DNA from: UBA1546 sp049302185
GTDB taxonomy: Bacteria > Nitrospirota > Thermodesulfovibrionia > Thermodesulfovibrionales > UBA1546
Direction: 5' to 3'
Assembly (NCBI GenBank): GCA_049302185.1
Contig: JBAQLV010000015.1
Span: forward strand, 1 to 13,183
Length of the DNA stretch: 13,183 nt
Positions 6,375-12,335 of this stretch are shown piece after piece. Every line of letters starts with the position of its first letter. Position 1 is the first letter of the stretch. The position numbers and the translations under genes are program-made. The notes beneath the pieces are model-generated. The model made no database searches, was not told the origin of the DNA, and was given only the letters and a program-made list of their open reading frames with translations.

Positions 6375-7441
6375 AAGCTAATATCCTCGTAAGCCCCCGC
6401 AAAATAGAGATTCGCGAGTTGAAAGTTCCTGAACCTTCCCGCGGAGAAATCCTTGTAAAGATCAAGGCAGCGCTTACCTGCGGAACAGACCTTAAGGCTT
6501 TCAGCAGAGGCCACCATGTAATTCCAATGCCCGGAGTCTTTGGACATGAATTCTCCGGAATAATTGCGGCAACAGGCAAAGGAGTAAAAAAATTCAGAAA
6601 AGGCAACGAGATAATGGCGGTCCACAGCGCTCCCTGCCTTAAGTGCAGATACTGTAAAAAGGGTCTTTTTAATATCTGCGAAAATATAATGGAGACCAAA
6701 GTTCTCGGAGCATTCGCAGAGTATATTCTGCTTCCGGAGCATATCGTGAAACAGAATGTATTTCGCAAACCTGAAAACCTGACATTCGAAGAGGCTGCAT
6801 TCCTTGAACCGCTGTCATGCGTTATACACGGAATGCAGGGATTGCAGATAAAAAAAGGTGACAAGGCATTGATAATAGGCGCGGGGCCAATCGGGCTTCT
6901 CCATCTTCTTTTACTGAAAAATAAAGGCGCTGATGTGATAATTTCAGGCTTTGAGAAAAGACGCCTTGCGCTTGCAAAAAAACTCGGCGCATCTCTAACA
7001 ATTACTCCTGAAAAGAATCCCTCCTCACCCCCCTTTGCTAAAGGGGGGATGGGGGGATTTTCCGAAGAAATAAAAAAGACGGTAGATAAGTTTACAGATG
7101 GGTTAGGCGTTGACTATGTATTTGAGTGCACAGGCCAGCCTGCCGTATGGCAGTCTGCGGTATATTATGTCAGAAGGGGCGGAACAGTTATTTTATTCGG
7201 AGGATGCAAAACAGGCACAACAGTGACTTATGACACGAGCAGGCTTCACTATGATGAGATAACATTAAAGGGAGTATTTCACTTCACGCCTGCCGATGTA
7301 AAAGAAGCGTATAACCTGCTGAAAAAACGGCAGATACCAGTATCAAAACTGATTTCGGGGAAATATCTTCTGAATGACACTGAAAAGGCGTTTCTGAAAC
7401 TCATGGAAGGCGAAGGGATAAAATATGCGATTATTCCCTAA
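6371..7441 (+). CDS. Zinc-dependent medium-chain dehydrogenase (first of two)
   Basis: A 356-residue NAD(P)-dependent oxidoreductase of the medium-chain dehydrogenase family, sorbitol/threonine dehydrogenase-like branch. Catalytic zinc ligands are probably Cys37 (TCGTD), His59-Glu60 (FGHEF) and Glu146 (LEPLSC). The structural zinc set is Cys89, Cys92, Cys95 and Cys103 (APCLKCRYCKKGLFNIC). The Rossmann nucleotide-binding loop is GAGPIG (170-175). All key residues are present, so it should be active; the substrate (a polyol, alcohol or amino-alcohol) cannot be told. The start is TTG, with GGAG 8 nt upstream, overlapping the stop of the membrane protein. Residues about 216-230 (NPSSPPFAKGGMGGF) are the translation of a palindromic DNA repeat inserted in a surface loop of the nucleotide-binding domain. 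The following dehydrogenase starts 35 nt downstream. Confidence 0.9.
   Translation: MKANILVSPRKIEIRELKVPEPSRGEILVKIKAALTCGTDLKAFSRGHHVIPMPGVFGHEFSGIIAATGKGVKKFRKGNEIMAVHSAPCLKCRYCKKGLFNICENIMETKVLGAFAEYILLPEHIVKQNVFRKPENLTFEEAAFLEPLSCVIHGMQGLQIKKGDKALIIGAGPIGLLHLLLLKNKGADVIISGFEKRRLALAKKLGASLTITPEKNPSSPPFAKGGMGGFSEEIKKTVDKFTDGLGVDYVFECTGQPAVWQSAVYYVRRGGTVILFGGCKTGTTVTYDTSRLHYDEITLKGVFHFTPADVKEAYNLLKKRQIPVSKLISGKYLLNDTEKAFLKLMEGEGIKYAIIP
7016..7060 (+). repeat. C/G-rich palindromic repeat inserted in frame in a dehydrogenase
   Basis: CCCCCCTTT and AAAGGGGGG form a perfect 9-bp stem around GCT. Outer arms AATCCCTCC and GGGGGGATT extend the pairing with one mismatch. It translates as NPSSPPFAKGGMGGF and interrupts an otherwise normal dehydrogenase loop without breaking the frame. 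From general knowledge, related C/G-rich palindromes giving PPF-KGGMGGF peptides occur scattered in environmental bacterial genomes. Confidence 0.85.
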
Positions 7442-7476
7442 TACATGTATCTCCGGAATTGGAGAATTGTTTTCAT

Positions 7477-8601
7477 ATGAAAGTCGCTAAACTTTACAGC
7501 TTTAATGATATCAGGATTGAGGATATTCCAATTCCTGAAATTGGTCCCGGAAACGCCCTCATAAAAACACACGCCTGCGGCATATGTTCAGGAGATGTGA
7601 TGCCGTGGTATATAGAGAAGAAAGCGCCGGTTGTTATCGGGCATGAGCCGGCAGGCGAAATCGTTGAACTTGGAAGAGAAGTTCAGAGTTCGGAGTTCGG
7701 CCCGCCCCGCTTCGCAGAGCGAGGCCGGGGAGTTCGGAGTAAAAATATAAACACCTTAACTCAAAACTCAAAACTCATAACTCCTAACTTTAAAATAGGC
7801 GACAGGGTCTTTACACATCATCATGCGCCGTGTTTTACGTGCAGGTTCTGCAGGCGCGGTGATTATGTTCAGTGCGAGACATGGAAAAACACAAAGATAA
7901 TTCCCGGAGGGATTTCAGAATACATCCTCATACCCCGGATTAATCTTGAAAATGATACTCTGAGCCTTCCTGATACGCTGAGCTATGAAGACGGCACATT
8001 GATAGAACCAACTGCATGTGTTGTGAAAGCGCTGAAAAGAGCCGGTATAAGACGTGGTGATACGATCCTTGTTATAGGGCTTGGGATCATGGGACAGTTA
8101 AACATCATCCTTGCAAGGAAATACGGCGCAGACAGGGTAATCGGAGCTGACATGATTGCATTCAGGCTTCAAAAGGCAAAGGAACTCGGCGCAGACGAGG
8201 TGATTGATGTTTCAAAAGATAATCTCACTGATGCTCTCAGAAACCTGACAGACGGCATAATGGCGGATGTGGTTGTGGTCGGGCCAAACAGCGCTGATGC
8301 AATGAAGCAGGGGATAGAGTGTGCAGGCGCCGGAGGAAAAGTCTTATTTTTTACACCTGCAAAGCCCGGCGAACGCCTCACAATTGAACCAAATGATTTG
8401 TATTTCAAAGATATTGACATAGTCACAAGCTATTCATGCGGCCCTACTGATACGGCGGATGCGCTTGAAATAATAGAGAGCGGAATTGTAAGCGCTGAAA
8501 AGCTTGTTACGCACAGATTCCCGATAGAAAAAACTGCCGAGGCATTCAGGCTCACAGCAGAGGCAAAGGATTCGCTGAAGAGCGTGATTGTGTTTGATTA
8601 G
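7477..8601 (+). CDS. Zinc-dependent medium-chain dehydrogenase (second of two)
   Basis: A 374-residue paralogue of the preceding gene and member of the same family. The catalytic zinc set is Cys34 (ACGICSGD), His56-Glu57 (IGHEP) and Glu177 (LIEPTACV). The structural zinc set is Cys119, Cys122, Cys125 and Cys133 (APCFTCRFCRRGDYVQC). The Rossmann loop is GLGIMG (201-206). I chose the ATG at 7477, where the normal family N-terminus (MKVAKLYS) begins; GGAG lies 12 nt upstream. A TTG at 7459 would add six unusual residues. Residues about 69-103 are foreign: they separate GEIVELGRE from NFKIGDRV, which are contiguous or joined by only a few residues in relatives, and they are the translation of a heptad-armed palindromic repeat. 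All catalytic residues survive. The two enzymes may act in sequence or as a hetero-oligomer; the substrate is unknown. Confidence 0.9.
   Translation: MKVAKLYSFNDIRIEDIPIPEIGPGNALIKTHACGICSGDVMPWYIEKKAPVVIGHEPAGEIVELGREVQSSEFGPPRFAERGRGVRSKNINTLTQNSKLITPNFKIGDRVFTHHHAPCFTCRFCRRGDYVQCETWKNTKIIPGGISEYILIPRINLENDTLSLPDTLSYEDGTLIEPTACVVKALKRAGIRRGDTILVIGLGIMGQLNIILARKYGADRVIGADMIAFRLQKAKELGADEVIDVSKDNLTDALRNLTDGIMADVVVVGPNSADAMKQGIECAGAGGKVLFFTPAKPGERLTIEPNDLYFKDIDIVTSYSCGPTDTADALEIIESGIVSAEKLVTHRFPIEKTAEAFRLTAEAKDSLKSVIVFD
7679..7790 (+). repeat. Heptad-armed palindromic element inserted in frame in a dehydrogenase
   Basis: The left arm is three heptads (AAGTTCA, GAGTTCG, GAGTTCG; 7679-7699). 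A GC-rich imperfect palindromic core follows (about 7700-7730), then another GAGTTCG (7730-7736). The right arm is five exact heptads of consensus NNAACTC/T (7756-7790). The arms are inverted with respect to each other. The inserted part is about 105 nt (35 codons), free of stops in the gene frame. It shares its arm sequence and three-plus-five arrangement with the element at 4534-4725. Confidence 0.8.
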
Positions 8602-8675
8602 AAGGATTTAAACGGCCGCTGACCCCTTCCCCCACAGTTTAGACTTCCGCCCTTCCCGCCCTTGACAAAATCATC

Positions 8676-8684
8676 TGTTATAAT
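8676..8684 (+). promoter_or_regulatory. Extended -10 promoter of the winged-helix/nucleotidyltransferase pair
   Basis: TGTTATAAT is a perfect TGN-TATAAT extended -10 element. Transcription would begin near 8691, inside the operator palindromes. A TTGACA at 8662-8667 is only 11 nt from the TATAAT, too close to be its -35, but extended -10 promoters can work without one. Confidence 0.6.
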
Positions 8685-8685
8685 T

Positions 8686-8721
8686 ACCATATATTATGGT
8701 TATGATACCAATTGTTATGGT
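8686..8721 (+). promoter_or_regulatory. Paired operator palindromes
   Basis: Two 15-bp inverted repeats, ACCATATATTATGGT (8686-8700) and ACCAATTGTTATGGT (8707-8721), share the form ACCA-N7-TGGT. Their centres are 21 bp apart, two turns of the helix, so dimers would bind on the same face. They cover the predicted transcription start and end just before the ribosome site. The likely binder is the winged-helix protein encoded next, as in autoregulated toxin-antitoxin operons; that is inference. Confidence 0.65.
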
Positions 8722-8734
8722 AAGAGAGGTTTGA

Positions 8735-9064
8735 ATGCTCGAGGGCTTGTTTGGAAACATCACAATAGAAAAGATTTTTTTCTTCCTCTATGTATACGGC
8801 GAAGGATATCCGCTCGGCATGGCAAGGACTTTCGGGGTCTCTGTCAACGGAATTCAGCAGCAACTAAAAAGACTTGAGAACGGCGGGGTTGTCGCAAGCC
8901 GCCTCGTTGGCAAGGTAAGGCTGTATACATTTAACCCCAGATATCCGTTTCTTAAAGAATTAAAAGAGCTGGTTGCACAGGCATATGAATTTGTTCCTGA
9001 GAAAGAAAAAGACAAATATTTCAGAATGCGCAAAAGGCCGAGAAGGGCAGGGAAGCCTCTATGA
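8735..9064 (+). CDS. Winged-helix DNA-binding protein, probable antitoxin/repressor
   Basis: A 109-residue protein. Residues about 10-49 form helices with a helix-turn-helix (LGMARTFGVSVNGIQQQLKRL). Residues 50-66 (GGVVASRLVGKVRLYTF) form the beta wing, as in ArsR/MarR-like winged-helix proteins. The tail is very basic (RMRKRPRRAGKP). A good AGAGAGG ribosome site lies 5 nt before the ATG. Its stop overlaps the ATG of the nucleotidyltransferase by four bases (ATGA), and paired palindromes overlie its promoter. Small winged-helix genes of this kind commonly precede a nucleotidyltransferase-like gene; by position and size it is the likely antitoxin and autorepressor. Direct proof of antitoxin action is absent. 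Confidence 0.8.
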   Translation: MLEGLFGNITIEKIFFFLYVYGEGYPLGMARTFGVSVNGIQQQLKRLENGGVVASRLVGKVRLYTFNPRYPFLKELKELVAQAYEFVPEKEKDKYFRMRKRPRRAGKPL

Positions 9065-9600
9065 AAATCAAATGGGAAAGCATCGGCATCAAGGAACTCG
9101 CTGCAATCGTATCCGATAAGCTCAATGAGAAAGGGATTGATGCAATTCTTGTAGGCGGCGCCTGCGTTTCTATTTATACAAAGAATAAATACCTTTCTAT
9201 TGACCTTGATTTTGTATCCTCTGCCTCAATAAAGGAAATTTCTCCGGCGCTTTCGGAACTGGGATTTGAGAGAAAAAGCTCGCGTCATTTTGAAAGAGAA
9301 GGCTGCCCTTTCTTCATAGAATTTGTCTCTCCTCCCGCAGCCATTGGCAGCGAGCCCATTAAAGGAAAAACCGTTCTACAGACAAGGCGCGGGCGCATTT
9401 TCCTGCTCACGCCAACCGACAGCGTTAAAGACAGGCTTGCCGCATATTATCACTGGAATGACCCTCAGGCGCTGGAGCAGGCATTAATGCTTGCAAAGGC
9501 GCAAAAAATTAATCTGCAAGAAGTAAAACGCTGGTCAGAGAAAGAAGGGCATAAAGAAAAATATGAGTTTTTCCTGAAGGGGATGAAGAGAAGCAAATAA
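9061..9600 (+). CDS. Nucleotidyltransferase-fold protein, probable toxin
   Basis: A 179-residue protein with a minimal DNA polymerase-beta-type nucleotidyltransferase core: LVGGACVS (30-37), then the paired acidic residues Asp48 and Asp50 in LSIDLDFV, and a probable third acid, Glu87, in FFIEFV. The segment LTPTDSVKDRLAAYYHWNDPQALEQAL (116-142) resembles the conserved C-terminal segment of AbiEii/MNT-like nucleotidyltransferase toxins and relatives. Such toxins attach nucleotides to tRNA or to protein targets. It is translationally coupled to the winged-helix gene. The active-site residues look intact. It could instead be a non-toxic nucleotidyltransferase relative; the toxin role is inferred from the pairing. 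Confidence 0.75.
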   Translation: MKIKWESIGIKELAAIVSDKLNEKGIDAILVGGACVSIYTKNKYLSIDLDFVSSASIKEISPALSELGFERKSSRHFEREGCPFFIEFVSPPAAIGSEPIKGKTVLQTRRGRIFLLTPTDSVKDRLAAYYHWNDPQALEQALMLAKAQKINLQEVKRWSEKEGHKEKYEFFLKGMKRSK

Positions 9601-9623
9601 TTTTTCCGCGCTTGCTTGCTATG

Positions 9624-9659
9624 GCACTATGGACTTTTTAAATGTTATAATGCTGGCAG
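9624..9659 (+). repeat. 36-bp promoter repeat, copy A (upstream of ORF6N gene)
   Basis: Identical over 36 bases to 10323-10358. It begins GCACTATGGACTTTTTAAAT and contains TGTTATAAT (9643-9651), a perfect extended -10. The adjoining upstream bases GCTATGGCACTATGGACT (9618-9635) belong to a CTATGG repeat family. It is the probable promoter of the ORF6N gene, whose ATG lies 19 nt after the -10. Confidence 0.85.
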
Positions 9660-9670
9660 GTTTTGGTTAA

Positions 9671-10225
9671 ATGAACTTGATTCCTGTAGAAATAATCGAA
9701 AGAAAAATCTATCTGATACGCAGTCAGAAGGTCATGCTGGATTCCGATCTGGCAAAACTTTATGGTGTGCCTATTAAAAGGCTTAATGAACAGGTTAGAA
9801 GAAACCTTAAACGATTTCCCTCTGATTTCATGTTTCAGCTTACCAAGGAAGAGGCTGATTCTTTAAGGTCGCAAATTGCGTCCTTAAAGAATGGACGCGG
9901 AGAGCACAGAAAATACCTGCCTTATGCTTTTACTGAAAACGGCGTAGCCATGTTGTCAAGCATCTTAAACAGCGAAAGGGCTATTGACGTGAATATCCAG
10001 ATTATGAGGACGTTCACAAAACTGAGAGAAATGCTTTTGACGCATAAAGATTTGCAAAAGAAGATTGAAGAGCTTGAGAGGAAATACGACATGCAGTTCA
10101 AGGTTGTGTTTGACGCCATCAGGCAACTCATGGCGCCGCCGGAGCCGAAAAAAAGGAAAATCGGTTTTGAGGTCAGGGAGAGCATGGCAAGATATGGGGT
10201 ATCCGGGCGCAAGAGACCGCGTTAG
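9671..10225 (+). CDS. ORF6N domain-containing DNA-binding protein
   Basis: A 184-residue protein with an N-terminal ORF6N domain (about residues 5-95; PF10543), a DNA-binding fold related to KilA-N that is found in phage antirepressors and in chromosomal accessory genes. The stretch KVMLDSDLAKLYGVPIKRLN (20-39) and the later RFPSDFMFQLTKEEADSLRSQ are typical. FTENGVAMLSSIL (88-100) ends the domain. A helical segment (about 115-150) may form a coiled coil, and the C-terminus is basic. No good Shine-Dalgarno is seen (the leader is GGTTTTGGTTAA). The gene lies between two identical 36-bp repeats that carry its promoter. Function in the host is unknown; a regulatory or phage-derived role is likely. 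Confidence 0.88.
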   Translation: MNLIPVEIIERKIYLIRSQKVMLDSDLAKLYGVPIKRLNEQVRRNLKRFPSDFMFQLTKEEADSLRSQIASLKNGRGEHRKYLPYAFTENGVAMLSSILNSERAIDVNIQIMRTFTKLREMLLTHKDLQKKIEELERKYDMQFKVVFDAIRQLMAPPEPKKRKIGFEVRESMARYGVSGRKRPR

Positions 10226-10302
10226 ATTTGCAGCGCTACTTCCGTTCTTCCGCGTTTCCCCTCTTGCCCGCTTTCCCTCTTGCAGACTTTTGAACTTGAG
10301 TG

Positions 10303-10333
10303 CTATGTCTCTATGGACTATTGCACTATGGAC
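10303..10333 (+). repeat. CTATGG unit array
   Basis: Four tandem 7-8-base units: CTATGTCT, CTATGGA, CTATTGCA and CTATGGAC. They lead directly into the second 36-bp promoter repeat. Copy A has two such units, and an inverted relative is found upstream of vapB. Confidence 0.65.
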
Positions 10334-10358
10334 TTTTTAAATGTTATAATGCTGGCAG
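10323..10358 (+). repeat. 36-bp promoter repeat, copy B (downstream of ORF6N gene)
   Basis: Identical to 9624-9659, including the extended -10 TGTTATAAT (10342-10350). It lies 699 bp downstream in the same orientation. The next ATG (10371) is 20 nt after the -10, nearly the same geometry as the ORF6N gene has with copy A. It could drive the 45-codon reading frame and the 554-residue gene beyond it. Confidence 0.85.
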
Positions 10359-10370
10359 AGTTTTGGGAGA

Positions 10371-10508
10371 ATGGATTTGAGCGGAAAAATGCAAGTCAAA
10401 AAGCAAGATCCCGCAATCAGGGGTTTATCCATAGCTTTTCATATTACTTTTCATGACAGCGATATCTTTTTATTTATTTTCTGTCCAAATTTTGTTACAC
10501 TTTCATAG
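10371..10508 (+). CDS. Possible small ORF or gene remnant, 45 codons
   Basis: The frame starts MDLSGKMQVKKQDPAIRG and ends at a TAG two bases before the ATG of the 554-residue gene. GGGAG lies directly before the ATG, with a spacer too short to be ideal. Its ATG sits at the same distance from promoter copy B as the ORF6N ATG sits from copy A. I do not recognise the product. It could be a decayed gene start, or a leader peptide whose termination feeds ribosomes to the next gene, which lacks its own Shine-Dalgarno. Confidence 0.3.
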   Translation: MDLSGKMQVKKQDPAIRGLSIAFHITFHDSDIFLFIFCPNFVTLS

Positions 10509-10510
10509 TC

Positions 10511-12175
10511 ATGGATTCCAATGGGGATAAGAAATATTTAAAGTATTATTTCATTGCGCCTTTGGCAGTGGCATTGATTGTCCTTCTTGTTGGCGTATAT
10601 ATCAACAGGTCGAAACCTGATATTAGATTTTCTTTATCTGGTGGATTGCCAAGAGAGCTTTTAGGAGAAACCTCAACTGAAAATGTTCAGCTATTGGAAA
10701 TACGAAATATTGGGAAGGAAGAAGCACACCGGTTAACAATAAAAATTAATAAGTCTTTAACATATCACAAGCTTAAGAAATTTTCTGAAGGTGATAAAAT
10801 CGAAGAGTTTCCATCCACTAATGGATTGGAAATCATGTACCCCAGTCTACCCCCACAAGGGACAATTAAAGTTATACTCCAAAGCAGAACAACAATTGAG
10901 AAATCTAACATAGATGTCAGTCACAGCAAAGGAAAAGGTGAGGAAGCCTTTACCGGCGGGACATCATTTCTTAGCTTTGGTTCTCTTGCTATTATAGGCT
11001 TGATTTCATTTTATACTTTTATGATTATTACGGGGGGAAAAAGCTCAGCAATAGATCATCTTGAGTCACAATCCGACTATGCCCCCAATAAAATCCTTTC
11101 AAGAAGAAAACCTATTTTCATTAATGAAAAACGCTGGAATTCCATTCGCACAAAAGCTCTTGGTAATAAGATAAAGGATACATATGGCAGCATTAATAAA
11201 GCAGAGAGCTATAAACTTCTATGCTTGTCGGGGAAAATAGATTATGTAACAGAAGAAGAATGGCTATTTTTGAAACAGAAAGCAATAGAACTATTAACTA
11301 ATAGATTGATAACAGAGATAAACACAGCTTGGTGGCATACCGTAATACTGGAATTATTAAGCATTGAAAAACCATCTTTGTTTCCAGATAAAGAATGGGC
11401 AGAATTGCAGAATAAAATGAATAAAAGTTATTTTGCTCTGAAAGCAAAAGAAGACAGATCCTTTTCCGGTTCAAACTCAATTTTAAAAGAGATTGAGCAA
11501 CCAAAACCAAATGGCATATTAGATGACTTTTGGGCCGAATACATAGAGAATCTTAAGAAAGAATATTTTAGACAGCTTTCTAAGGATTTAGAATTTTCTT
11601 CGACCCCACTACATTTTATTAAACAGCAAAACCTACGTGTTCTTTCCGATGATCAAGTTGATATATTTAAAAAGCGAGCTTATAATCTTGAAATTAACAA
11701 GATGCCGCGATTGTTTAATAAATTGACAGCACAAGAATTTTTAGAGAGCAAAAAACCCGAATGGATCAAAGATGATGATTATAAAGCAATACGAGAAGCA
11801 GCGGAAGCCTTTATTAAAACTGATACCTTATCACTTTTGCTTTGGGATATAGTTTATAACAAAGCATTACCTGAAACAAAACCCGAAATCTTTACTGAAA
11901 AAGTGTGGAACGAGGTGCTTAAAATTGCACAACGTTTTAAAAAGATGGAGGAGGATCATAGCACTTCAATGAAAGTGCAAGAAACTATTCGTATTGAGAA
12001 AATGGAGACAGAGAAATTAAAAGAAAAAATCGAAAAACAGTTAAACATAATTCATAATGTCTTGAATGATCCTAAATCCATAGATAGGATTGAAGATTAT
12101 AGTAATGTCTTTGCTCCTGGCAATTTTGATAATCTAAGAAAAATAAGTCTGCTTTTATCAAAACAGGGCAATTAG
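10511..12175 (+). CDS. Large membrane protein with repeated aromatic/acidic helical module, function unknown
   Basis: A 554-residue protein in no family I recognise. It has membrane helix 1 (about 13-32) and helix 2 (about 153-174). The part between (33-150) looks beta-rich; ENVQLLEIRNIGKEEAHRLT resembles the edge of an Ig-like domain, and this part is probably outside the cytoplasm. The large C-terminal part (about 180-515) holds seven similar motifs, [VIF]-x-x-[DE]-[DEK]-x-[W/aromatic] followed by a helix, with key positions Trp209, Trp251, Trp296, Trp341, Val383, Tyr424 and Trp466. They are 41-45 residues apart, suggesting an alpha-solenoid. Residues about 473-515 look like a coiled coil. 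The gene is clearly more AT-rich than its neighbours, pointing to transfer. The ATG at 10511 lacks a Shine-Dalgarno and follows a small reading frame by 2 nt. Confidence 0.8.
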   Translation: MDSNGDKKYLKYYFIAPLAVALIVLLVGVYINRSKPDIRFSLSGGLPRELLGETSTENVQLLEIRNIGKEEAHRLTIKINKSLTYHKLKKFSEGDKIEEFPSTNGLEIMYPSLPPQGTIKVILQSRTTIEKSNIDVSHSKGKGEEAFTGGTSFLSFGSLAIIGLISFYTFMIITGGKSSAIDHLESQSDYAPNKILSRRKPIFINEKRWNSIRTKALGNKIKDTYGSINKAESYKLLCLSGKIDYVTEEEWLFLKQKAIELLTNRLITEINTAWWHTVILELLSIEKPSLFPDKEWAELQNKMNKSYFALKAKEDRSFSGSNSILKEIEQPKPNGILDDFWAEYIENLKKEYFRQLSKDLEFSSTPLHFIKQQNLRVLSDDQVDIFKKRAYNLEINKMPRLFNKLTAQEFLESKKPEWIKDDDYKAIREAAEAFIKTDTLSLLLWDIVYNKALPETKPEIFTEKVWNEVLKIAQRFKKMEEDHSTSMKVQETIRIEKMETEKLKEKIEKQLNIIHNVLNDPKSIDRIEDYSNVFAPGNFDNLRKISLLLSKQGN

Positions 12176-12195
12176 TTCAGCAGTTTTATGTAAGA

Positions 12196-12325
12196 GATAT
12201 AAAAATTAAATCAGGTACAGCGACCGGTTTTTTACAGCGCGGTCGCCTCGGCGACTCTCCGCTGCGCTACGAAAAGCAGGGATATAAATTAAATAGGGAC
12301 AGCGACCGGTTTCTCACAAGCGCGG
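12196..12325. repeat. Direct repeat pair flanking a GC-rich palindrome
   Basis: Two imperfect copies of about 45 bp (12196-12242 and 12281-12325) begin GATATAAA, share ACAGCGACCGGTTT and end GCGCGG, 85 bp apart. Between them is GTCGCCTCGGCGAC (12242-12255), a perfect palindrome of 6-bp arms, followed by CTCCGCTGCGCTACG. The region lies between the 554-residue gene and vapC. GGGACAG-containing repeats resemble those I associate with REP-type elements, but no transposase is present here. Confidence 0.6.
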
Positions 12326-12335
12326 AAATCAGGAA

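Noticed and set aside
6364..6864. A 166-codon minus-strand frame, and an overlapping one at 6239-6742.
   Set aside because: Both are opposite the zinc-ligand region of a clear dehydrogenase. Their cysteine-rich translations are shadows of that gene.
7756..7790. Heptad array as a CRISPR-like or iteron array.
   Set aside because: Units are contiguous 7-mers with no spacers, lie within a coding frame, and have no replication or cas gene nearby.
7679..7790. The second dehydrogenase being a pseudogene because of the insertion.
   Set aside because: The insertion keeps the frame, contains no stop, and leaves all zinc ligands and the nucleotide-binding loop intact.
8662..8667. TTGACA as the -35 box of the winged-helix operon.
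   Set aside because: Only 11 nt separate it from TATAAT. The other choice, TACCAT at 17 nt, is a poorer -10 than the perfect extended -10.
10065..10340. A 91-codon plus-strand frame overlapping the end of the ORF6N gene.
   Set aside because: It overlaps the ORF6N gene in another frame and then runs through repeat DNA including promoter copy B. No ribosome site or domain is seen.
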